The position numbers and the translations under genes are program-made. Source: Isoetes taiwanensis (Eukaryota > Streptophyta > Lycopodiopsida > Isoetales > Isoetaceae). Taken from it: a stretch of DNA of 64,000 bases. Below, piece after piece: positions 35,110 to 45,992 of the stretch; position 1 is the first letter of the stretch, and the number at the start of each line of letters is the position of its first letter. The stretch is from contig JAJEKV010000012.1 in NCBI GenBank assembly GCA_021234155.1, positions 2,627,724 to 2,691,723 of the forward strand, read 5' to 3'. A model generated the notes under the pieces. The model had not been told where the DNA came from. It did no database searches and saw only the letters and a list, made by a program, of their open reading frames with translations.

Positions 35110-36320
35110 AGTTTACACATAATCATAGAAGAACAAATGAATCTCAGAGTTCTCATCTTGCTCGTTACTCTCACTCAACTTATCATCATCTTCTAAAATA
35201 TTACTCAGTCTCTTTAAACAAACCTCTCTATATTGCAAATGCTCAAATAAATATGCTCCAATTTTCTCTCCTCCCAAGGAGAAAAAGGTCTGAAGATTAT
35301 CAGAATGGATTCCATGCTGCTTCTGCAATAAGTGGTATCCGCTACACCTGAGTAGTGCATATGCTTCATCTTCTACCTGTTCCTCACTACACACTTTACA
35401 ATATCTTTCTGGTCTAGGTATAATATGCCTCCATCATCATGTTTCAACACCCAAATGCTGTGAGCTGAGGCGGATCCTACCAAGCACATGTCTTTTCTTT
35501 ATTGAGATATTGTCTACCAGATATCTGGCAGCTTCCAACTCAGGATTCATATGTTGCCTGTATAATATTATTTTCGTTTTCGGCTGGGACTACATCTTCT
35601 TTTCAGCCTAAGTGTAAAGCCATTGTCTTAGGCTTTTCTCAACTAGGATTGCTTCATCCCACTGAATATCCCATCTCCCAAGCCATCGAGTTACATCATA
35701 AAACCAACCTTTATCTTTACTAGCTAGAAATGCTTTATAAGAAGATGGTTCTCATCCATGTTGGTTACTTTTTTCAAACAGCGAATGCTTCTCAGCATGG
35801 CTTCTCCTTGTAAAGGTAGAAGACCGCATTCTGTCAGTATCATCTGGTATGGAGTCTGAGCCTTTACCCCGAATTCCAACCTTATAAATTTCTTCAAGAT
35901 CTGCCCATAAATGAGCTTCTCTAGATAAACTCTGCATGGCATAAAGAGCCTTATGACCCCCATCAATTCTCTGATTAATGCATGTATTCCACCGATGATA
36001 GCACCAAGTATTTATAAGAATCACATGGGCTTATCAAATTATTCTTGTGTCTAAAAGAGCTTTCTTGTTTAAGCGCCACTGTCATAATGTTTGTTTTCCC
36101 CAAGTTCATTTGCATCCCAGTGGAATCACAGAAGTGAGGAGCCCATCCAAATGACGTTGCATGTATTCTAGGGAACGAGCAAAAATAACCACATCGTCTG
36201 CATACATCAACAACTGTATCACAAAACCATGAAGTTCAGTACCACTGGGGGGGGGGGAGGGAGGGAGAGAAATTTTATTAATTCCATCTACTAGACCATC
36301 AAGATCTATGAGACGCATCC
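35110..36320 (-). pseudogene. LINE reverse transcriptase 3' half with C-terminal zinc finger
   Basis: On minus: the reverse-transcriptase catalytic block LLMYADDVVIFARS (around 36210-36160), thumb-like sequence in two frames (AHLWADLEEI, and TPYQMILTECGLLPLQGEAM around 35880-35800), DVT.WL-like text, and a Cys/His block CKVCSEEQVEDEAYALLRC (about 35400-35345). An 11-base G run inside the catalytic region (36247-36257), frameshifts and stops show it is dead. It stands head-to-tail upstream of the LINE at 31.2-34.7 kb, separated by the GA microsatellite. Confidence 0.65.
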
Positions 36321-36375
36321 AAAGAAAACATAGGATTCCATTTAAATGCCATAGCTAAGTAATGCCCTCATCTGC

Positions 36376-36702
36376 TTAAGGGTCATTAGCTATCTCTCTC
36401 ATGCCAAGTTCATAATCAAATAAGAGTGTTTTGTAGTGCATTATATAGTTCTCTCTTCTTAAAAGGGCCGCAACAATAAAATTTCCTATTGCTGATGCAG
36501 TTACTTTTGTAAATAAATCCTCCAAAGCAATATCTTCGATGCCATACTTGACGCTAAGATCATAATATGCTTGACAATGTATCAAAAAATGTTCCTCATC
36601 CTCCACAATCTCTTTGTCACAAACTTTGCACAATCTAAAATCTTGCAGAATGTTCGCCCATCTCCCCACCTCAACCCCTAAGTGGTGTGAACTGAGTCGC
36701 AT
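36376..36702 (-). pseudogene. Second LINE C-terminal zinc-finger fragment
   Basis: A 108-codon frame with MRLSSHHLGVEVGRW, then CKVCDKEIVEDEEHFLIHC. It is the same domain as at 35400-35345 but a different copy, so it is the end of another LINE. It is cut upstream where plus-strand Gypsy sequence starts. Confidence 0.65.
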
Positions 36703-36714
36703 TCTACTAATTGA

Positions 36715-37220
36715 TTGTCGCTAGTGCTTATGCAAGATGGACACCCATTGGCTTACACTAGTTGTATGCTAAAGCCTTCTAAGCAGGGCTACAATACTTA
36801 TGAGAAAGAGTTGATTGATTTAGTACATGCACTAAAGAAATGGAGACATTATTTGATGGAGACTAAATTCATACTCCGATTTGATCGACAAAGTCTAAGG
36901 CATATTTAAACTCAGGATATCATAAATGCACGCCAGTTGAAACTCATTGATACCATCAAAGACTTTGAGGGTATGCAACTAGAGTATAAACCAGGGAAGG
37001 ACAATAAAGTTGTTGATGCCTTATAGCCGGGCGTTTACACATGCAATGTCTATTGCCAGAATCACTGACTTGATCCAATGAAATTGAATTATAGAAATGA
37101 TTCTTCTTTTGCAGTGCCATTCAATCTGTTAGAAAAAGAAGGCCGAGATCCTCTTGGGAAATACATGTTGCATAATGGTTCCCTTTTGTATCGAAATCGC
37201 CTATGTGTGTACTACTCACG
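36715..37220 (+). pseudogene. Gypsy RNase H fragment
   Basis: The plus frame carries GHPLAYTSCMLKPSKQGYNT, then YEKELIDLVHALKKWRHYLM, the RNase H region of Ty3/Gypsy polyproteins. Past a stop it continues with MQLEYKPGKDNKVVDAL, the usual end of this domain before the integrase. Stops at the codons before TQDII and after VVDAL, and truncation on both sides, make it a remnant. Confidence 0.75.
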
Positions 37221-37299
37221 CATGGAATGTGTTTGAAGAGATTGTAAGGCTGTTGTTCGACAAACAAGAGAAGCAAAGAGTTGAAATCCTTCCAGCTTT

Positions 37300-37760
37300 G
37301 AAAGCTAGTTGAGACCTAATTTTTAATCATTGAGGTGAATAAGAAACTAGCAAAAACAACTATGTTCCTAGTTAAAACACTAGATGAAAACAAGAATTAA
37401 ACTTTTAGTCATTTCGGGGTGAATTAAGAAATTACTAGGGCTAATTTTGAAATCTAATTCTCCATCTTTGAAGTGAATAAGAGACTAGTTCATTCAAGTA
37501 TGTCTTAAGGACTCTTTACTGACAACGATTGTTGCCCCAAATGGTAAAGGACTTTTGAGAGGAACTAGTTGAAACATAATTTGAATTGATTTCATTGAGG
37601 GGAGTAAGAAACTTGTGCCAAGTAAGTTTCAACTATAAAGGCTACGATGAAGTTTGTTGCCTCAATGGTAAGCACTTTGGCTTGGAGAGACAGGAACTAG
37701 TTGAAACCTAACCTTTGGTCATTGAGGTGAATAAGAAACTAGTTCAAATGACTCTTTTAG
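37300..37760 (+). repeat. Imperfect tandem repeats around GAACTAGTTGAAACCTAA
   Basis: Variants of TAGTTGA.ACCTAATTTT.TCATTGAGGTGAATAAGAAACTAG recur near 37306, 37470, 37560 and 37687. A linked unit with GTTGCC.CAA.TGGTAA recurs near 37531 and 37660. The spacing is roughly 125 bp. No coding sequence is seen. Confidence 0.6.
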
Positions 37761-37784
37761 TTTTCTTCTAGGTCACTTCATTAT

Positions 37785-37933
37785 CTATGCTCTTAATAGG
37801 GTTCAATAAATGCCTTTATGCTAATGCCTTTAGTAAGTTCCCTCTTATAGTATGTCTTGCTTCATTTAGTTTGCATATATTCTAATGCAATTAGTGCGAA
37901 ATCCATAAAAAATATGCACTCCACATATTGGAT
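37785..37933 (+). repeat. 149-bp dispersed repeat, copy 1
   Basis: From CTATGCTCTTAATAGGGTTC to CACTCCA...TTGGAT this matches 46954-47103 in the same orientation with scattered differences. The flanks differ beyond the ends. It may be part of an LTR. Confidence 0.75.
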
Positions 37934-38299
37934 TCCAAGAGTGGTCAAACTTGGAATGTCGAAAGAGTTTCTCTATCCATATGCCTTGCATTCATGATCC
38001 CATTGAGGCATCTAAAGTTATACTTGAGGCACCCTGACTTGATGATGGTAGAAAGTAATAGTTGCATGGAACAATTACAATATGTATGCTTAAATGGTCT
38101 TCGAGAGAATACTAAAAAAACCGACAACAATCTTTGCTTTGGAAGCCAACAAAAATCTTGGCACCTTTGCATGACGCATGAGAAATCTTTCAACAAATGC
38201 AAAATTCATCTATTCTCATAATTTTTCAACTGTTTATAGCTTGATGAGATATTACTGATGCCTTATATCATTCTCAAGGGAAAAATTCTTTGAACTAAG

Positions 38300-38914
38300 G
38301 AGTAATACAAATACAATTACGTGTAAATCAAATGTTAGTATAGAGTATTAAATTCTATCACTTCAATTGCTAGATCAATGCATGAATTTAATCTAGACTT
38401 AAAGCACATTCAATATAACAAGACACAACTTATTATAGAGCAATGATTCAACTTATAGATATTAATAATCTATATAGACCATTGATTTTACTGTAGCAAA
38501 ATTGCACTATAGCTCGGGTATTGACCCGAATACTGTAGAGGTTGACCAGTTGAGATTCAACCCTAAACTCCAAATCTATGCACAAATTCCTCCTTAACTA
38601 TCAATTCTGGCCAACTGATCATACAATCGGCCCTCTAAGATGTTTATAGTATCAGCGTCGACAGTTATGATATCGGATTTGACCGACTTTCCAAGGTCCG
38701 ATTTGAATGGAGTTTACCTCCTAATTTTTGTGCCAGCGCAACCTATAAGATTATTATAGGGTTCAAATATAACCATTGGATCTTTCCATAAATGACCATT
38801 GAACCCTTTATATACATCCTAGAATTCAATATTCTATGTAGATGTATTATGCATACTTATGCATAGATGTATGTCTGTATGATCAAGCTAGGATAAGAAT
38901 TATATGATGACCAT
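38300..38914 (-). other. Probable 3' LTR region of the Copia remnant, boundaries unknown
   Basis: This lies directly downstream (on minus) of the Copia stop codon and a purine-rich GGAGGAATATTGGGA tract, where a 3' LTR would be. No second copy exists in the window to fix its limits. A small hairpin CGGGTATTGACCCG lies near 38516. Confidence 0.35.
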
Positions 38915-39400
38915 ATTCTAGAATCCCAATATTCCTCCTTCAGCACATAATTCTGCAACTTTTAGATCAAACTTAAACTGTTCGAACTTACTTCCTGTTA
39001 AAGCTTTGTGAAAATATCTGCTACTTCCTTGACTGTGTTAACATATACCATCTGAACCTAATTTTTGGCAGCCAAATCCTTGATCAAGTGAATATTGAGC
39101 TCAACATGTTTGGTCCCTTCATGTTGCACAGGGTTTTCACAATGGCTATACAACTTTGACTGTCAGTCAAGATCTAAGTTGGTCATGTTTGCTTACATCC
39201 TAATTCTTCAAGTAATCTTCTTAACCATATTATCTCCTTAGCTATTAAAGAAGATGTTGCATATGCTTTAGCTGAGGACATTGTAATGGCTCTTTGTTTT
39301 TTACTTCTCCAAGTGATTGTTCCTCCACCTAAAATCCTGATGTGGATTTTCTGCAGAATAAATCTCCTCCCCAATCTGCATCACTATATATGCATATAAA
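38915..39400 (-). pseudogene. Copia RNase H fragment
   Basis: On minus: YSDADWGGDLFCRKSTSG (about 39390-39340), then in a shifted frame GGGTITWRSKKQRAITMSSA and KEIIWLRRLLEELG (to 39183). Then come NPVQHEGTKHVELNIHLIKD and VKEVADIFTKALTGSKFEQF, ending near 38930 with AEGGILGF and a stop. This is the C-terminal RNase H of Ty1/Copia polyproteins in correct order, with frameshifts and stops. Confidence 0.8.
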
Positions 39401-40190
39401 TGTAATTGTCAAAAATCAGTTTTTACCTAGTTAGTTATGTTCACCTGGCAGTTAGACTTCTGCTTTATATCCCTCTAGCTTCTTTCCCTTTCTTCCATCA
39501 ACACATCTTCATCTCCACATTTGCTGCTTGGTCTCTGATGCCCCATCCACCTTCTCACCCACTCTCAATGCATAGTGATGATCTCTTGGTTTTCCTAGTT
39601 AAGCCTTGTAGTTTCATGTCCCATATGCCGCTTCCTCATTGATTTGATATTCTCCTTACCACTCGGACTATCGTTCTTACTTTACTCATTTGACTGCTTG
39701 TGTGTGGGAAGCGCCACTTGCCATTATGCCAGTTGTAGTTATGTTCTTGTGGAAGCTTGGCCCTCGTGCCAGTGTTAGTTTGCCATCGTGCCTGTGTTGG
39801 GAGACCCTCGTATCGTGTTTCTTTTTTGCGCTACTTTATTTGTGACGGGACCCTCTCATTTGCTTTATTAGGTTGATTTATATGGTTGAGCATCTTCTTT
39901 GACTCCATCAAGCTGACTTGGAGTATGTTTGGGGCATTGCTTTTTTGCAGAGGCGCGATCCACTGTGATGTTGGAATATGGTTTCGAAGGTTTCGTTTGA
40001 GCTATTCGTGGAAACGACCTTGTGCTTGCAAGTTTCACTCGAACAGAGTTGATTAGCCATTGTTGTACCTATTCAGTTTAGATCCCTATAGGTTAATGTC
40101 GCTATTATGGCCAAAGTTTACCTTGAAAACCCAAAAAAGGAAAGGTTTTTCAATCCCGGCCATGATGGTTTCACTAATTCATCAGCATTG
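39401..40190. other. No gene recognised
   Basis: Mixed-composition sequence between the Copia and tyrosine-recombinase remnants. The phrases GCCATTATGCCAG, GTGCCAGTG and CGTGCCTGTG around 39720-39800 look like worn repeats. No domain is seen. Confidence 0.35.
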
Positions 40191-40198
40191 TATTCTAG

Positions 40199-40381
40199 CA
40201 TTGTATTCTGGTTTACATCTAGTGCGGATGCCCAGATGTGGCTTAGCTATTCTGGTTTATATCTAAGGGAGATGCCCAGACGTGGCTTATGGCACTGTAT
40301 TCTGGTTTATATCTAGTGGAGATGCTCAGATGTGGCTTTTCTTTCAGCATTGTATTCTGGTTTATATCTAGTGGAGATAAT
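40199..40381 (+). repeat. Short tandem repeat, about four copies of 45-57 bp
   Basis: TATTCTGGTTTA(T/C)ATCTAGTG followed by GAGATGCCCAGATGTGGCTT is repeated at about 40203, 40250, 40299 and 40356, with shortening at the ends. It overlaps the end of the recombinase frame on minus. Confidence 0.8.
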
Positions 40382-41648
40382 GGAGTGCGAGGAGGAAGCC
40401 AAACGAAGCTCAATACCACTAGGATCAGGAGGACCCAAATCCAAGAAACGAGAAACCAACAGCTGTTGCTGAAGAGGGGGGCAAACATAGCCATCCTTGG
40501 CTAAATCAGAGCGCCAACGCCCGTGAGCTTTGAAGATTCTGTTTGGAATGTCGAAAGCCGTTGCTGATGTTGTACTACCTCTTCTTGCTGAATGGGTACC
40601 AAAGGCTCTAGCATCTTCTCCAATGGTAGAAAGGCAAAGCTTAAACCAAGATCTCAAAGTGGTGTAAAATACAGATTTCCTCCTCAATAAACACCCTCGA
40701 TGTGTTATGCGAATGCCTTATCAAGTGGCCACAAGCCAAGCCATCCACATAAACAAAGTCACCCAACCGAAGCAACCTCTCCAAAACAGCCACAAAGGCA
40801 ATAAGAACTAGGAAGGGGGGCAATAGTGACCCAAGCTCCCACACCCATCTGGTCAGTCTTAGAAGAACAGATAAAGAGGTTTGCATGGGTATCCAAAATT
40901 AATATCTCATTCCAAAACACAATTCTTTGCTACGTAGGAAGGCCATAAAGGTGAAAACAATAGATATGCGTCTTGTAACATCCAGAAGAGAAGTTGATGT
41001 GCAAGGAAATTTGTCAAAGAGTTTACGAACCATGTGAGGCAGAATAGGTTGCTTCTTCTAGATCAACGAGATGGACAATCTCCGCGCAATATCTCGAGCA
41101 AGGCCAACTAAGGGGTGGTCAGTGCGTTTTGAGTACCCGGCAAGAATATGATGGAAAGCAATAGAAGCAATGGTGGTAATGACATGGGCTGGCAGTTTTG
41201 AAAAGGACATCAAAAGCATAGTCAAGAAAAGGCAAATCATAGGAGGGCTAGTAGGGAGGAAATCACGTTCCTCTGCTATACACCAGTTCTTGAAGAGGGA
41301 CCAAGCATGCTGATAACCTCTTAAAGTGTTGTCAGACCTAGAACACATCAAGAACTTCTGGAAAGCAACCTTCAACGCAAGTACGTCAACATCACCATCC
41401 AAAGTGTTCCAAAACTTTGAACAAAAAATCTCTGCATGAATAAAACTTACCTAGTTAGTGTTGACGATCCGCAAAACAATAACAGGACTAGTTGGTTTGT
41501 GGCACGGTAGCTTCGAAGATGGACTCATCGTAAGGCCTTGTCCGCCTGCAGGGAAGTACAAGTGATCCACAATAATTGCATTCCACTCTCTGGCATCATT
41601 GTGTAGCGAAGGCCACCATGGGGCTGACTCCCAGTGAAAAATTACCAA
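40313..41648 (-). pseudogene. Tyrosine recombinase of DIRS/Crypton type
   Basis: Tyrosine recombinases integrate circular DIRS, Ngaro or Crypton DNA. On minus: a block with HWESAPWWPSLHND (41648-41451), then a core-binding domain (41402-41058) with NTLRGYQHAWSLFKNWC, then AFLRSKEL near 40960 (candidate catalytic Arg). Last is a C-terminal catalytic block (40687-40313) with GTHSARRG, HGRWRSDLAKDGYV. HSARR provides the H-x-x-R pair, HGRW the second His/Trp position and DGYV the Tyr nucleophile. So four of the usual active-site elements are visible. Frames switch around 41050, 40890 and 40660, so it is probably inactive. The APWWP block before it resembles the linker after RNase H in DIRS elements, which favours DIRS over Crypton. 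No reverse transcriptase is adjacent. Confidence 0.65.
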
Positions 41649-41767
41649 GGTACAATTGGCTCAGCAGGCCTTAGCAAAAGAGAAGGCTTTGAAAACAAAG
41701 GCAGGAGGGGGAAAACAATAGCTATTTGTACCATGCCAAGACTGGGCAAAAGCATCAGGTGGACAAG

Positions 41768-41985
41768 TGATATGGTTTGTGGGGTATGGGATAAAGCCTG
41801 GAAAGGTTGGGGTCCATTGGATAACGATTTCCTTGAAGGATCCGCCCTTTTGACATGTTGGAATGTTACGCACTAGCACCTCTAGTGATAACCAACACAT
41901 CAAAAGGGCGGATCCTTCAAGGAAATCGTTATCCAATGGGCCCCAACCTTTCTAGGCTTTATCCCATACCCCACAGAACATATCA
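41768..41985. repeat. Head-to-head TRIM LTRs forming a long hairpin
   Basis: 41768-41860 (TGATATGG...TGACATGTTGG) is the reverse complement, with few mismatches, of the right part of the LTR at 41864-41985 (...CATATCA). The arms are about 93 bp and the loop about 30 bp. Transcription through this would give a long double-stranded RNA. Confidence 0.75.
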
Positions 41986-42072
41986 ATTCCTCCCTCTCTT
42001 GAGATGCTTGCCCTCAAGCATGTGGAACACACCAATGTTGCCACAAGGAATTGAACCTTGGCTCTGATACCA
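41864..42072 (-). mobile_element. TRIM unit a: 122-bp LTR plus internal domain with primer site
   Basis: The LTR at 41864-41985 has plus-strand ends TGTTACG and CATATCA. It is followed by about 87 bp and then TGGCTCTGATACCA (42059-42072), the reverse complement of the initiator-Met primer site TGGTATCAGAGCCA. A purine tract (minus GGAGGAAT) abuts the LTR. The element is therefore oriented minus: primer site, internal, polypurine tract, LTR. Confidence 0.7.
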
Positions 42073-44035
42073 AATAACCATCATTCAATTATTTTTAGAA
42101 TATGTCTTAATTTTTGGACTAAAATTAGATTGCTACTTTCCACTGTTTTCTTGTTTTTCCGCTGTTTTCTTGTTTTGCGCTTTTGCTTTTCCCGCCCGTG
42201 TGCTCAAATTTTTTTACTTTTTTCTTTTCCCTCCTCGCGTTCTCGCGTTTTCTTTTTCCCCCGCCTTCTTTTATTTTCTTTCTATTTTGCATTTTCTCTC
42301 GATCGTGCGCTTCTGCGTTTCCCTCTTCTCTGAGGGCCCATACCTAGAAGGAGAAAAGCAGGATGGGCGCTGCTCCAATACCTAGGGCGATTCCGGCAGC
42401 AGTTAGGAGAGTAAGAAGGGGAGACTCAAGGCGCCTTCTGCCATGTAAAACCCCATGGGCCTGTTCTTGAGCCCTCACGCCCGTTTCCTTGCATCCGGCC
42501 CACTGCTCTGCGCCATAGCTCCAAGCTTCAAGCCAGATCCGGCCCACTGCTCCGCCATAGCTCCAAGTTTCAAGCTTCAATGTATTACTAGATAAATGCA
42601 ATGCAGAGATGGAGCTGGAGCATATGCATTCGACACAGGTGTTCTTTCGATACAGGGTACAAATTTGTTTCATTTCTGGATTTCAGAAGACTTGAGGGCA
42701 TTCTAAACTTGAGAAGAAGCTCTAAAGGCGCAGTTGTGCAGGTTTTTACACCCACTTTCGTCCAATTTTTGCAGGCTCTCATTGCTTTGCAGGTTATGCT
42801 TGCATGCAAAGGATTATTTGCATTGTAAGATTTGCTTTGCTGGCATATCTACACATTTCAGATTTGCAGAAAGAGCACAAAGTACTCCAATCCATCTTTC
42901 CTCCATATTTTGCATTCCGGTTGTGTCCTTCTATTCCGTTTGTGCCATTCAATTTTATTTCTACCATATTTTGCATTCTGGTTAAGTATGCCCTTTTTGT
43001 TCCGGTTCAATCCTTCTGTGCTAGTTTCTGGTTGTACCCTTCTGCACAATTTTCCTGCTTTATGGTACCTAATCTGCATGCCATCAAACTTGGAGAGAAG
43101 CTCGGGATGTCTCTTGTTTCAAGCCATGGATGGCGAGAAAGCGAGCTGGAACCCAAGATTACAGGGTTGAATGCAACCAGAAGATGAATATGTGGCATCA
43201 TTGGGATTTAAGATGCTTATTACATCTTAAAAGCTCTGCAAGCTTCAATTTGCTACCGTATCTGTTTGTTAAGGCTTTGCAAAAAGATCACAGGGTATTC
43301 CAATCGGTGTAAAAACTCCCCTTTGAATGCAGGGGATTATTTGCATTGTAAGCTAATTTGCCACCGGATCTGCTCAATGGGAGTTTACAGAAATAGCACA
43401 GAGTATTCCAATCGATCTTAAAGCATCCTGCACCAATTTTTGGTTGCATTTTGCATAATATCAAATCTACAACAACTTTAAATTGATGCACAGCAGGAGT
43501 GTTTATTGGATTACATCTTGGATTATAGCTTGTGAAGGGAAGGAAAACAGGCAGTTTTAGCAAGCATTGGTTTTTGTTGTGCTTGTAAAACCGCGCCAAG
43601 CGCGATTTAACACTGACTACATTTTAACAATTGTCTCTTTTATGTGTTTTAAGAGGATGGTTCTAGCTTGAAGAAGGTTAAAAACGTGGTTAAAAGACTG
43701 CCAATTGGAATATTTTATGTTTTATTTATTGTAATATTTGCTTGATTTTGTTAAGGAATTAGTTATTTTCCTTGTGATGTCAACAAAGAATTTATTGTTT
43801 AAAGTATATTTACTGGTGTAATGCTATATAATCTCTTGATGTTAATTTCAAGAAAACAAGTTAATTTTTTGCCTTATTTAAGTTAAATGCAAAAGAAAAG
43901 CCAAGTATGCAACATACAATACAGTTTTGTAAATGAAAAAAAAGAAATGAAAAGCACTAGATTTGCTGAAAATAATGCTCATTTGGCGCGATTTTGGAAT
44001 AGACATAATCCCAAAATAAATGAATGATGGTTAAA
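42073..44035. mobile_element. 1.96 kb insertion with inverted ends in the TRIM nest
   Basis: The left end reads (A)ATAACCATCATTCAATTATT and, further in, GTCTTAATTTTTGGAC. The right end reads AATGAATGATGGTTA preceded by AGACATAATCCCAAAAT, which is its inverted counterpart. The insertion separates a TRIM primer site (ending ATACCAAA) from a TRIM LTR start (TGTTACG), which are adjacent in intact units at 46403 and 46615. The interior has pyrimidine-rich sequence (42130-42330) and three diverged copies of a segment with GGATTATTTGCATTGTAAG or GAGTATTCCAATC (42806, 43260, 43330). No transposase is recognised. Confidence 0.55.
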
Positions 44036-44244
44036 TGTTACGCACTAGTACCCCTAGTGCTAACCAACATGCCAAAAGGGCGGATCCTTCAAGGAAATCG
44101 TTATTCAATGGGCCCCAACCTTTCCAGGCTTTATTCCATACCCCATAGACCATATCAATTCCTCCCCTCCTTGAGATGCTTGCCCTCAAGCATGTGGAAC
44201 ACACCAATGTTGCCACAAGAAATTGAACCTTGGCTCTGATACCA
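44036..44244 (-). mobile_element. TRIM unit b: 122-bp LTR plus internal domain
   Basis: LTR 44036-44157 with the same ends as unit a, internal 44158-44230, primer site (reverse complement) at 44231-44244. The next sequence to the right is not another 122-bp LTR but the end of a longer LTR (44247-45057). Confidence 0.75.
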
Positions 44245-44246
44245 AT

Positions 44247-45057
44247 TGATATGGTTCACAACAATAAACCATACCTTTTATCTCTTCTAAATAGAATACC
44301 AGACTTCTTCAAACAAATCATAAACTCATAACCTGTAAGCCGTCTAGGTTTGCTACAGAATCCACAGAATAAACCGTTAGCAATGACAAAATAATCTAAG
44401 TATAAAATAAGAAGACAAATAAGAACAGATCCAATGAACATAAGATACGAGTTACACCAATAACTCATATGGATCTAGCTTTGATATGAACTACACCGAT
44501 AGCTCAAAATGATCCAGCTCTAGTTTACCAAAACTAGAGGAAGATCCAGAATCACAAGGTAAATAATGGCAGTTCTCCACCCAACCGGGCCAACCGGTGT
44601 TGAGAACTGGCAGATTAACAGCAAGGCAGAAGGCAATGGCAATTTCTAGGCAAGGAGCTTGGTTCTCTTCAAAAAGGCAAACTTGGCTGTGCAGTCCAGT
44701 CTGACCCACGGCCACTCCTTTGGCGATATCTCACGATCCACTAGGAGTTATTGAATGGGTAAACCCAATCTGGAAACTAGACTCTGAGTGCTTTCCAATG
44801 AGCCCTGGATCGCAATAATCCCACTTATATTCGCTGAGATATGGCCTTTTGAAGTTGGCCTTTTAGAAACTGCTATTTTTGGACTGGGATATTATTAAAG
44901 AGATTAGCTTGGCTTAATAGATATTATTTGACCATAACCATTACAATTGTCATTTAATTGCCTTGCCATGCTATTAGTTTGCCCTTCTCACACACCCATG
45001 CTAGTCCACCAAGACCAACGTTCAAGGCCACTCCCCCGAGCTACCATATCCATATCA
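44247..45057 (-). mobile_element. Putative longer LTR (811 bp) related to the TRIM family
   Basis: On minus it begins TGATATGGATATGG after a purine tract (AAAGGGAGGAAT) and ends GAACCATATCA two bases before TGGTATCAGAGCCA. Both ends thus fit LTR rules (TG...CA, primer site after, polypurine tract before). Only one copy is complete. A truncated one may end at 45985-45992. No protein domain is present inside. Confidence 0.45.
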
Positions 45058-45983
45058 ATTCCTCCCTTTAGAAGGCAAATCGACCTCGGGCAGGTCTATA
45101 AACAAATTAAGCACCAACTTAATTTATCCAACTGAGCACCAACTCAATTTGTACATGAGCACCAACTCAATCCATTTTAAGGAACAAAAGCTAGGATTAT
45201 GATCTCATAAATAGCACCAACTATTTATGACAATCATAACTGTTGTAGCTAAAGATTAAGATAAAGATTCAGGGAAGATTTGATTTATTCTTTTGAAATA
45301 TATTAGCAAAGCTTAAGATCTACTAGATAAAATTTAAGTTTTAAGATAAAGGCAAGATTAAGAAAAGATCAAGGATTCCTGTTGAAGCACCGACTGCAAC
45401 CAGTAGCACCAACTACTGCTCAAAACTCTAGACACCAATCTAGAATTTCAATGTCATCCATTAACATCAGCACTTGTGGCACCAACCATTGTGCAACTAT
45501 GAGATCCATCCTGGAGATGCAGGAAAAGTTTCGATGGAGATCCATCCTGGCCAATGAGATGGATTGTCAGTTCTGGTTAGGCTTGATTGGAAGGAGATCC
45601 ATTTTGGCAAATGAAATGGATTGATAAGGAAGATTAGGCTTAGTTCCTTCTGCTTGTTCCACGTCACCAATCACCCGCACCTATATGTTTTCCTGCAACA
45701 AACAAAAATTTTTTTTTTTTGTACTGATATCCAAAGATTGAGTGATCTGGATAGAATCAAATTGTGAAAGAATAATTCAAGGAAAGATTTTAAGTTCATA
45801 GAAAGAAGATCATTTAGATTCTCAAAGGAGAAGGAATTATATTCCAGTTTGCAATCACTAGCACCAACTAGATGACTTACAAACATCAAGAATAGCCAGA
45901 ATAAGATTCTCTATTCCTGTTTGCAATCTCCAGCACCAACCGGAAGCCCTTGCAAACTTTAGGAATAGCTTGGCTCTGATACC
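45058..45983 (-). mobile_element. Non-coding internal region with primer site and GCACCAACT repeats
   Basis: The reverse complement of the primer site is at 45970-45983 and a purine tract at the other end (45058-45072). Between them no ORF is recognised. The short phrase (A)GCACCAACT occurs about nine times (for example near 45111, 45136, 45159, 45208, 45406, 45859), and GGAGATCCAT(C/T)(C/T)TGG is repeated near 45540 and 45595. This looks like a large non-autonomous LTR derivative. Confidence 0.45.
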
Positions 45984-45992
45984 AATTGATAT

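Noticed and set aside
36247-36257. Run of 11 G as a possible G-quadruplex or regulatory site
   Set aside because: It lies inside a dead reverse transcriptase and is a single homopolymer, possibly a sequencing artefact.
42058-42385. Phe/Leu-rich plus frame resembling a membrane protein
   Set aside because: Encoded by a pyrimidine tract; two frames give equally hydrophobic nonsense.
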